Assembly (NCBI GenBank): GCA_963575745.1
Contig: CAUYUJ010014193.1
Coordinates: 393,357-428,903, forward strand
Direction: 5' to 3'
Origin: Prorocentrum cordatum
Taxonomy: Eukaryota; Sar; Dinophyceae; Prorocentrales; Prorocentraceae
DNA: 35,547 bases
In this document: piece after piece, positions 8,922 to 16,945 of the stretch
Numbering within the stretch: position 1 is the first letter of the stretch
Layout of the letters: the number at the start of each line of letters is the position of its first letter
Translations under genes and position numbers: made by a program
Notes under the pieces: model-generated
The model's input: the letters and a program-made list of their open reading frames with translations, nothing else
Database searches by the model: none
What the model was told of the DNA's origin: nothing

Positions 8922-8970
8922 GACGCCGACGACGACGACGCCGACGAAGACGACGACGACGAGCACGACC

Positions 8971-9011
<41 letters not shown>

Positions 9012-9015
9012 CACC

Positions 9016-9058
<43 letters not shown>

Positions 9059-9113
9059 CGACGACGACGACGACGACAACGACGACGACCACGACGAGCG
9101 GCGGCGGCGGCGG
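8922..9113. repeat. (GAC)n trinucleotide tract
   Basis: About 190 bp of GAC/ACG with CAC and GAA variants, ending in GGC. It gives long open frames on both strands (Asp, Arg, Thr, Val, Ser runs) that I treat as artefacts. Confidence 0.95.
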
Positions 9114-9351
9114 CGACGACTGCGGCGGCGACTGTGGTGGCGACCGTGCGAACGGACGAAGCAGCCACAGTCAGAACGCGCGTGGGCAAGCAAGATTGGC
9201 AGCAACGCGCCAAGCGCGGCGCGCATGAGCTGACACGACTGCACACCAAAACGCGTGCCCGGGCGGCCTGGACGCGCCCAGTGCGCGCCATGACGACGGA
9301 GGGGGGGGGGAACGGCCCGTCACCTGGCCCTCGCGTTCCCCCTCCAGGAGG
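9114..9351. other. Unassigned spacer between two GAC tracts
   Basis: About 240 bp of GC-rich sequence with no recognisable feature. A near-G12 run lies at 9300-9310. Confidence 0.4.
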
Positions 9352-9383
9352 ACGGCGACCAGGACGACGACGACGACAACGAA

Positions 9384-9416
<33 letters not shown>

Positions 9417-9430
9417 GACGACGACGGGGC
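9352..9430. repeat. Second (GAC)n tract
   Basis: About 80 bp of GAC/AACGAC repeats, followed by A/G-rich sequence. Confidence 0.9.
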
Positions 9431-9964
9431 GATGACGAGAAGGAAAAAAGGACAACGACTAGGAAGAGCAGGGAAGGGCAGCAGAAGGGGGACGACGCCG
9501 ACGAGGGGGATGGCCAGGAACAGGAATCGCCCGCGCACGCATGATGGCTACGCCCCCGAATACCGCAAGATCGAACACATGAAATGTCTGTGCCATGCGA
9601 TACAGGGCATGGCGCGTCTACCGTCCAGTCCTCGCTGTAGCAGCTCCGCTACCAATCGGCATGGAGGAGGGCGTACCGCACCTTAGTTGTAAGCGAGAGC
9701 TACAGGAGGAGGCTGTCGCATTCGGCGCCACGAGGCCTGCGTTCTTGACCTTGGCGGTCCGACTCACCCAATCTCTGCCGCGGAAGCTCGCACCAACTCT
9801 CCAGCCCGCCGCGGGAGGAGAGCGGGGTCGGACGGGGGATTTCATCAATCATTTTCCCTTACGAACTAGTCCCCCTAGTCCCATCACCAGACGTGTCAGT
9901 AGGGTGGGCTCGGCGTTTCACCTGACACTCCTTCACCGTTGAAGACACCCCTAAGCTTGAATTG
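9431..9964. other. Unassigned, non-repetitive stretch
   Basis: I see no gene or repeat here. Several short frames are open because the sequence is GC-rich; none has a recognisable motif. Confidence 0.4.
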
Positions 9965-10340
9965 ACAAGTACACGGGTGGAGGGCGGCTTGTGTTCAAAA
10001 TGCAAATCTCGCCATAGCTGCGCGCATGTTCGCCGCGCAAAGGTTCTACACATGCATGTGTGGAGAATGGGTCGTTTCTCCGGTGTGGCTCTCGTCTGAG
10101 CGCTGCAGACGTTGGCTCACGAAATCCCTAAACAGCTTCACGGATTAGGGCGGGCGATTTTCAAAATGTAGCCCTCGCCTGAGCGCTGCAGGCATTGGTT
10201 TAAGAGGCTCCCAGACAGCTTCACGAATTTTCGGGCCGGTGGTCTTCTACGTGTGGCTATCGCCTGAGCGCCGCGCACATTCGTCAAAACTTTCAACAGC
10301 TACACATCTGGAGGGCGGGATGAGGTCAATTCTTACCAGC
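9965..10340 (-). repeat. 83-bp satellite, about 4.5 diverged units, minus orientation
   Basis: Units of about 82-83 bp begin near 9965, 10050, 10132, 10213 and 10297. Typical unit landmarks: CAGCTTCACGGATTAGGGCG, TTTTCAAAATGTAGCCCTCG, CCTGAGCGCTGCAG. The reverse complement matches the larger array at 26270-26940 (AATCCGTGAAGCTC, AACGACCCGCCCTC, GTGCGCGGCGCTAAGGCGAG). Confidence 0.8.
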
Positions 10341-10424
10341 GTGGACCCCAAACAAGCTGCCCTTGCACCCTCGATGCGCACTCTATGTGAAGAAACAAAA
10401 TCGCGGGATCTAACAACAGTGGCG

Positions 10425-10555
10425 CAATACATGGAATGCAGCCAATGGTTTGCAGGCAACGTGGTGCAAGCCATGTGGTGCAAGCTGTGGGATGCAACCT
10501 AAACAATGCAACAGGTGCAACACTCTGTGTGGTGCAATCAACGGGATGCAATACA
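10425..10555. repeat. Degenerate ~13-bp GTGGTGCAA/GGATGCAA minisatellite
   Basis: About ten occurrences of TGCAA, mostly preceded by GG(A/T), at 11-15 bp intervals (for example GTGGTGCAAGCC, GTGGTGCAAGCT, GGGATGCAACCT). It forms the left edge of the duplicated segment. Confidence 0.6.
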
Positions 10556-11200
10556 TTTTGACCACATCCGCGCGTGACCATCTCCGATACTCGCGCAACC
10601 ATGTCCCACCTACCCACCCACCCACCCGCAACAAGTGCAAGAAGGGCGGCGACGACAAAGATAACGATAACGATGATGATGATCATGTCGACGGTGGGAC
10701 GATATCAAAAACGACGATGGCGATGGTGATGAAGCTTGTTGCGAGGATAATGACGGTGGCAATGATAATGTTGGCGATGACAGCGCTGGCAATGATGACG
10801 CTGACGATGATGATGACGCTGGTGATGGTGAGGACGGTGGGCAAGTGCGCGCGAGCAAAAAAACGAAGCGGCGGCATCGACTATGCCGATGATGTCAGCG
10901 GTGGTGATGATGACGAAGACGACGAAGATGAAGATGATGATCAGCATCATGCTGACGACTGCGATGACGATTGCAATGATGACGCTGGCGATGATGATAA
11001 TAAATGTAGATCAGGATGATGACGAAGTGCGCGCCAGCTGAAGCCCGGATTACCTTACATCTGTCTATTGACAGCCATGGGGCAATCGCTCATTTGACTG
11101 AACACATCAGTGTTGACCTGCTGAGACAACGAATGGTGTCTGAAGGAGTTCGACGTGAAGAAGCGGAGACGCGCACGTGGCCCGCGTGGTAGTAGTTGTC
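10445..11200. repeat. Segmental duplication, copy 1, containing degenerate (GAT)n
   Basis: Matches 11695-12620. Shared blocks: CATCCGCGCGTGACCATCTC at 10567, the GAT/GAC-rich tract from 10660, GGTGAGGACGGTG at 10827, and a CGGAGACGCG..GTGGCCCGC block near 11160. Offset between copies is about 1.23 kb at the left edge and about 1.4 kb at the right, because the GAT tracts differ in length. Frames through the tract are Asp/Met/Ile-rich artefacts. Confidence 0.7.
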
Positions 11201-11694
11201 TTGGTTGGCGGGCGGGCGCGCGCGCGCGTGTGGCGCGAATGTTAACATCTGACCAGACGAATGAAAACCCATTGTTTCCTCATGAATGTAATCTGCGCGC
11301 GCGCAGAACCCTGACAGTTTTTGTGGGATAAGCAAGAACAAAGGTTGCTTGAAGAACTATGTCCGGACACTGTTGGAAGACCAATGGTGTTGACTGGCTT
11401 TGTTATGCGCGCGCGGAGGCAAGCGCATATGCCTTGCCAGATACCTGTTTGATGCTAGGGGTTCGTGGAGAAAACACTTCCTAGATCAGCGTACGTGCAC
11501 CGTACGACTGCAGTTGACCACGACGACGGGGTTGTCGATACCAGGCCTGGCTGGCATCCTGTTGCGCCATGCGTACTGACCGGGAAGCAAACATTGAAAG
11601 CATATCATGCTGGGGGGGCACGGTCAACCTCGGTCTCGGTAGGGGGGGGGTTCCAGGTAAGTTCCTCCCCCGTGACACAATGTACGCTGTGCTA
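11201..11694. other. Unassigned stretch with Z-DNA-type CG runs
   Basis: Alternating CG runs at about 11214-11230, 11296-11305 and 11406-11413. No gene seen. A G9 run lies near 11642. Confidence 0.4.
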
Positions 11695-12343
11695 GCCGTA
11701 TGGTGCAAGTGCAAGCTTCGGGGTGCAGCAATTGAACTGTAAACTGTGGGGCACACTATGAGGCGCAATATATCGGGCGCAATTGATTTTTGACCGCATC
11801 CGCGCGTGACCACCTCCGACGCTCATGCAAACATCCCACCCTCCCGCACCTAGCTTGCAAAACTCACATGGGCCACGACAGCGACGATGACGATAATGAG
11901 ATTCATGACGACGGTGGGACGAGGATGACGACGATGGTGATGAAGTCGATGGTGGTGACAATGACGGTGGCAACGATGACGCTACCAATAATGATGACGA
12001 TGGGACGGGTGAGGACGGTGAGAAGCGCGCATAAATTTGGCGAGGGCGGCGACATCGACGATGTCGATGGTAACGACGATGGTACGATGGTGAAGATGAC
12101 GACGACGACCATGGTACTGGCCATGGAGATGATGGTGATGATGATGGCAGTGATGACGCTGGCGATGATGGTAATGATGGTGCTGAGGGACGCGACAAAA
12201 ACGATGACGCTGGTGATGATGTTGATGTCGACCGAAGGGATGAAGCGTGCGACGATGGTGGTGGTGGTGATGATGATGATGCTACTGATACTGATGATGG
12301 TGATGATTATGATGGTGGTGATGATAATAATGGTGGTGATGAC

Positions 12344-12377
<34 letters not shown>

Positions 12378-12620
12378 GTGATGATGATGGGGACGAGGGT
12401 GACGGTTGCAATGATGCACCTGGCGATGGTGACAACGATGGTGTTGCTGAGGACAATGTCGAAGTGCGCGCTCACATCATCCCAGAAATCCTGACACAAT
12501 GCTGATTGCAAAGCAGAGTGGTTGTCAGACATGCCTGAAGCAGCATCCTGGTTTGGGAAGGGACTCGGCGTGCGCGCGCGGAGACGCGAGCGTGTGGCCC
12601 GCATGGTATTATTAATTTTA
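11695..12620. repeat. Segmental duplication, copy 2, containing degenerate (GAT)n
   Basis: Right-hand copy of 10445-11200. CATCCGCGCGTGACCACCTC lies at 11797, the GAT tract at 11877-12440, GGTGAGGACGGTGAG at about 12008, and GGAGACGCGAGCGTGTGGCC near 12579. The GAT tract includes a nearly perfect (GAT)n at about 12340-12375. Long open frames on both strands follow the triplet periodicity. Confidence 0.7.
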
Positions 12621-12655
12621 GGTCGGGCATGTCCTCCTACAGGCGTTTTTTGGAT
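12614..12655 (-). repeat. Dispersed repeat R3, short copy in minus orientation
   Basis: The reverse complement reads CTGTAGGAGGACATGCCCGA followed by CCTAAAAT, matching 13556-13590 and 30188-30217. Confidence 0.6.
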
Positions 12656-12841
12656 GACAAATTCGCCGACCCAACGGGCCAGAGGCGTGCTAAGATCTCC
12701 GGAAACTGGTTCGTAGTCTTCTGGCTCGCGCGCGCGGGGCGGCCCCTGGGGGCCCCTGGACGAAAAGTACCCCGAGCAGGTCCCGGCCAAGTGTGTCCCA
12801 GAGATGGTTTTCCTCCTCGTTGCTGCCTTCCAGGCTTTGCA
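12656..12841. other. Unassigned lead-in to the CAAGACGGCCC array A
   Basis: GC-rich, with a CG run at 12727-12737 and a GGCCCCTGGGGGCCCCTGG palindrome-like block near 12741. No gene recognised. Confidence 0.3.
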
Positions 12842-13385
12842 GAGCGCCCCAGGAACGCCCCAAGAGAGCCCCGAGACGCGCCCGAAATCGTCCGAAAGGC
12901 CCTGGATCGGCGCAAGATCGCTCCAAGACGCCCAAGATGGCCTCCAGACGGCCCAAGCCGCCGCCAAGAAGCCCCAAGAGAGCCTCAAGAGGCCGTCCAA
13001 GAGAGTCTCAACAACCAAAAAACGCTCCATTTCCTTACGAAAGCGTGCATTTTTCACATGTGCGACTCTTGCAAGAGACCCCCAAGATCGCCCCAAGACG
13101 GCCCAACAGGCCCCCAAGATGGGCCGAACACGGCCGAAGAGGGCCCCAAGACGGCCTAAGAGGCGCCCAGGACAGCCCAAGACGGCCCCAAGAGGGGACC
13201 AGGAGGCACCCAACACGGCCCAAGGGGCCCCCAAGACGGCTCAAGAGGCGCCCAAGAGGGGGAACGCGATGCGAAAACCCGAGCCTTCAGCCCAAAAGAG
13301 GCCCCCAAGAGGCCCCAAAGAGACCACAAGAGTCTTCAAAACTGCATCCAAGAACAGACCCCCGAAACGACTGCCAAGAGACCCC
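12842..13385. repeat. CAAGACGGCCC-type array A, with an internal T-richer core
   Basis: Irregular tandem of CCCAAGA(C/T/G)GGCC(C)n motifs, roughly every 12-27 bp. A non-repeat core of about 65 bp (13006-13070) splits the array. Frames on both strands stay open: Pro-Lys-Arg-Ala-rich on plus, Gly-Leu-Trp-rich on minus. One minus frame is open from 13234 down to 11903 (443 codons), but it runs through repeats of three kinds, so I do not call a gene. Related arrays: 19192-19728, 32208-32665, 34665-35095. Confidence 0.75.
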
Positions 13386-13640
13386 AGCAGCGCCGCATTG
13401 ACAACAATCCCTCGGGCAAACGGCAGAGATGAGGCTACAAGGGCCAGCGGAATGAGCGAAGCGATCAAATAAAACATAGTCCAGAAATGCACCAAACAAA
13501 CATTCAAAAATAATCAAGACATCGTCCCCAGGCTATTGTTTGATCATTTTTGAAAACTCCTCCTGTAGAGGGACAGGCCCGACCTAATACCCCTTGGCAG
13601 AGCTGACGGGTGCGCGCGTGGGGCCCGTGGCTGTCTCCAT
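13386..13640. repeat. Dispersed repeats R4 (13441-13465) and R3 (13510-13590)
   Basis: R4, GGGCCAGCGGAATGAGCGAA followed by GCGAT, recurs at 21003-21027 with two differences. R3 extends over GTCCCCAG, ATTTTTG and TCCTCCTGTAGAGGGACA; it matches 30140-30217 in the same orientation and 12614-12655 inverted. Confidence 0.65.
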
Positions 13641-13654
13641 CGAACGAGCGGCAC

Positions 13655-13850
13655 AACACATGCAGCACCCCGCAGCTGCGGACAAGAGCGAGGGGGCGGG
13701 CCCAGGGCGGGTCGCGGGCGGGTCGCGGGCGGGTCGCGGGGTGGGTCGCGGGTGGGTCGCGGGTGGGTCGCGGGGTGGGTCGGGGGCGGGTCGCGGGCCG
13801 GGTCGCTGGCGGGACGACGACAACAAACAACAAACAACAAACAAACAAAC
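13655..13850. repeat. 10-bp G-rich minisatellite (GGGTCGCGGG)n with flanks, inverted partner at 16448-16645
   Basis: GGGCGGGTCGCGGGTGGGTC-type units fill 13705-13814, about 11 copies; the G runs make quadruplex formation plausible. The left flank (GCGGACAAGAGCGAGGGGGC) and right flank (GACGACAACAA) recur in reverse complement at 16448-16645. Confidence 0.8.
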
Positions 13851-13874
13851 AAACAAACAAACAAATCACAACAA

Positions 13875-13906
<32 letters not shown>

Positions 13907-13920
13907 ACAACAGAAATCAT
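13821..13920. repeat. (CAAA)n / (CAACAG)n tract
   Basis: CAAACAAACAAACAAA followed by CAGCAACAG repeats. Confidence 0.85.
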
Positions 13921-14062
13921 TATAAGACTGTTCGCTCTTACTGGCACGCGTGCCTTGCATTCCGTATATCCCAACCCTCGATACCCGCCCACTTTGTCTT
14001 CGATTACACCCCCTTTCAGGGGGAATCTCTTCTTTGTCGGCCACTGACTGAAGTGCGAAGGA

Positions 14063-14362
14063 GTCTCGAGCGAGAGCGCCGTTCCCGAGTTCGGGGTCTT
14101 CTCTGGCCAGGGGCTCTCGGAATACAATTGAAGAGTATCAAGCAGGAGCCCTTGTCGGCCGTACGTCGTGGCTGGGCCTCCGCCCACTCAATTGGATTGC
14201 GAGGACGTCTCGAGCGAGAGCGCCGCTCCTGAATTCGGGGGCCTCTCTGGCCAGGGTGTCTCGGGGTAAATTGTGAGGAAATATCGAGCGGGAGCCGTTG
14301 TTGTCGTAGCTGGGCCTCCAAGGGCCCACATTTAGGCTCAAGCCAACGCTCGAGCGGGAGCC
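14063..14362. repeat. 144-bp tandem duplication
   Basis: GTCTCGAGCGAGAGCGCCG starts at 14063 and 14207. Both units contain TCTCTGGCCAGGG, GAGCCC/GAGCCG..GTCG, GTCGT(G/A)GCTGGGCCTCC. A third partial unit starts near 14349 (CTCGAGCGGGAGCC). Confidence 0.75.
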
Positions 14363-14424
14363 TTGTTTTTAGAGAAACTGTAGCCGGCGTCGAGGCGAGA
14401 GCGCGCGGAACCGTTTCCAGATAT

Positions 14425-14460
14425 CAACAATAATTATTCTTTAGAAATGAATATTCAACA
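14425..14460. repeat. Short repeat AACAATAATTATTCTTTAGA, tied to a triplet tract, copy 1
   Basis: The same ~36 bp recurs at 15517-15553. In both places it runs into a (CAA)n microsatellite. Confidence 0.75.
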
Positions 14461-14469
14461 GCATCAGTA

Positions 14470-14499
14470 GCAACAACAACAACAACAACAACAACAACA

Positions 14500-14538
<39 letters not shown>

Positions 14539-14543
14539 GCTAT

Positions 14544-14603
<60 letters not shown>

Positions 14604-14639
14604 ACTACTAACTACTACTACTACTACGATTACTACTAA

Positions 14640-14679
<40 letters not shown>

Positions 14680-14720
14680 TACTACTACTACTATACTACT
14701 AACACTACAACTACAATTAC
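14470..14720. repeat. (CAA)n then (ACT)n triplet tract
   Basis: About 30 bp of CAA followed by about 210 bp of ACT/CTA with few interruptions. Confidence 0.95.
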
Positions 14721-15516
14721 TAGCACGTGGGGACACTCCGTTCTCACCAGTGCCAGGGTTTCATATGAGGCGGGCAATACCCCCACTTTGTGGGGGGGCC
14801 GGTTCAAGCTCTACCAAATTTCCAAACGACTCTTCGCCACCACCCACACCCAGCTTCCCGCCCTATGACGTTCGGACACCTCACTTCGTGGCCTGCGGAC
14901 GACCTTGGCTACTACACTGGCGCATGGGTACAATGACTTGTTGTGGTAACATTTTGTGGAAGCTAGCTTAGTATACGACTTTCCCCCTGCAATTGAAGAT
15001 TTCGGCGTGCGCGCGCGAAGAAAAAACGAATGTGTCCCATATGGTATTATTTGACAGGGATGATGGCCCTGGCAGGCGCGCAACCGTTGTTGCAGAAGTT
15101 CGAAGCACGTGAAAAAGTTGCTCGCAAGAGCCCGTTTGACAGAAATGTTGAAAAAGAATTGGGTTTCCTAAGAAATCCGCAAGAGCGCGCGGGATGAATT
15201 TTTGAAACTTTTTTTTTGAAAAACCATTGGGTTTTTCATGTTTGTATGTTAAAATCGTTACGAAAACTAAAGTTTTGGAAAGATTTCATCTTGCGCGCGC
15301 GAGTGTGCACTTCGTGTCATTTTTTGCAAAGGAGTCTTGAAGTTTGGTTATGTTAGAACAAGACATGTCATTTTATATTGTTTTTTGACAGGGAAAGCGG
15401 GCGTCAACAAAACAACCGGATCCGGACTCCCCCGTTTTGCCTGAGACATCCTCACGAAAATGATGAAAATGTGGCTGCGGCCTAGGCGCGGCGAGGGGGG
15501 CGTGCACCAGGGGGCC
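14721..15516. other. Non-coding stretch with CGCGCG-containing elements
   Basis: No gene recognised. CG runs at about 15008-15016, 15185-15190 and 15294-15301. The first is followed by CATATGGTATTATTTGACAG, which resembles the sequence after the CG runs at 12571 and 15811. AT-rich sequence (15195-15285) separates them. Confidence 0.45.
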
Positions 15517-15597
15517 CAACAATAATTATTCTTTAGAAGTAATAATATTCAACAACAACAACAACAACACCAACAACAACAACAACAACAACAATCC
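15517..15597. repeat. AACAATAATTATTCTTTAGA repeat copy 2 plus (CAA)n
   Basis: 15517-15553 matches 14425-14460. The CAA tract at 15550-15597 follows. Confidence 0.8.
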
Positions 15598-16363
15598 GCA
15601 CCGCGGAAGCCCACTTCAGCCACGCACCCAGGGACAGTGAATGACCATACGGCCCCCTCAATTTGACGATTGTGTCTCATGACTTCTGCGACTGCGCGTG
15701 AGCAGAATTCTGTCACGTCTGCCAATGAAGGATACAGTGTAAATGTGTACTGGATGGGCTCTGTCTTGACATGCTTCGAAAAGCAAGCTGTGTTGGACGG
15801 ATTTAGACATGCGCGCGCGGTGGCACGCAAACGTGGCTCGCATAATTTTGTTCGACAGGGCCCCATATCAAGCGCCCTTGTTGGATCAACGCGTGTCCAG
15901 CGCGTGGCATTACTTGAAAAAGGTGACGGGGGGGGTCGATACTGGCCTGTTTGGACGCGTATAATACGGAATGAAGGCTGGACGCTCGGGCCATTATATG
16001 CGCATAAACATATGTATCAGTGTACTTGTGCACAGATGTATGTACACATAAGGAAGAACGCGCTTCGTGGACGCTGGCCTGACAAAAAACACCTTGGCAC
16101 GTTGGAGCTGGGCCCCGACCCCCCTCAGGCAAAAAACACTGAGCGCCCCTGGAAAACCAGGGGTGGAGGGGGCGGACACCAGCCTCCCTAACCTTGGGGG
16201 CTCCCCCCTCTCCAATGGGAGGTCGTTCGAACCATGGGGGGAGGCGGAGTTCGAACAGGAAGGGCCCCCTGAGTTGCAATCCCTCCCCACCTGAATTGCA
16301 AGGGGGGGTTCGAACCTGGACACCCCTCCCCACCTTGCAAACGACGACGGCGACCGCCGGCGC
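15598..16363. other. Unassigned stretch
   Basis: Contains a CG run at 15811-15819 followed by GACAGGG (about 15853), and three TTCGAAC-containing segments at 16224-16316. No gene or tRNA fold found. Confidence 0.4.
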
Positions 16364-16440
16364 CGGCGCTGGCGCCAGCGCCGTCGGGCAGCGACGACGA
16401 CGACGACGACGACGAAGACGAAGATCAAGACGGTGACGAC
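16364..16440. repeat. 20-bp perfect palindrome followed by a (GAC)n tract
   Basis: CGGCGCTGGCGCCAGCGCCG at 16364-16383 equals its own reverse complement. GAC repeats occupy 16391-16440. Confidence 0.85.
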
Positions 16441-16447
16441 GCCGATG

Positions 16448-16645
16448 ACGACGACGGTGAATGCGATTGCTGCTGTCGTCGTCCCCGCCCGCGACCCACC
16501 CGCGACCCACCCACAGGGCGGGCCCGTTGTGCAACGTGTGGAGGAAACTGTGCCGGCGGCGGGCCTCTTCGGAGCCCCGCAGACTGCAGACGGCCCCTCC
16601 GCCCCCATCACTCTTGTCAGCAGTGGCGGGGGCCATGGTGCACAT
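16448..16645 (-). repeat. Inverted partner of the 13655-13850 segment
   Basis: The reverse complement reads CTGACAAGAGTGATGGGGGC, then GTGGGTCGCGGGTGGGTCG and GACGACGACAGCAGCAA, in the same order as at 13675-13850. The minisatellite has only about three units here. Confidence 0.65.
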
Positions 16646-16782
16646 ATAGATTCACAGCGAGGATGCGGAACTACAGTCGGCCTTGATTGGAGAGGACACG
16701 CGAGAGGACACGGGCATGAGGAAGAGCAATAGAGAAAAAACTACACAGATTGCTAGCCAGATGAGTGGGAGGAATAGCGAGA

Positions 16783-16814
16783 GAGGGGGGGAAAGAGAGA
16801 GGAAGAAAAACAAA

Positions 16815-16850
<36 letters not shown>

Positions 16851-16945
16851 GTAGAGAGATAACAACGCAACAGAGAGAGAGAGCGAGATAAACACAGACA
16901 ACACGAGAGAGAGACAGAGAAAAGGAGAGAAAAAGCGAGAGCGAG
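16783..16945. repeat. (GA)n purine tract
   Basis: AGAGAGAG runs with AAC and CACAG interruptions; the opposite strand equivalent of the CT tract at 6388-7071. Confidence 0.9.

Noticed and set aside
11903-13234. 443-codon minus-strand open frame
   Set aside because: It crosses array A, unrelated spacer and the GAT tract. The repeats lack stops on both strands, so an open frame is expected; no domain is visible.
14323-14342. CATTTAGGCTCAAG, near the end of the dinoflagellate spliced leader
   Set aside because: One mismatch in the last 14 bases and no match farther upstream. It lies inside a tandem repeat unit and no retroposed cDNA follows, so it is suggestive of taxonomy at best.
16290-16345. 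GGTTCGAACC resembling a tRNA T-arm or pol III B box, with similar TTCGAAC at 16224 and 16253
   Set aside because: No A box, acceptor stem or anticodon arm could be found at suitable distance on either strand.
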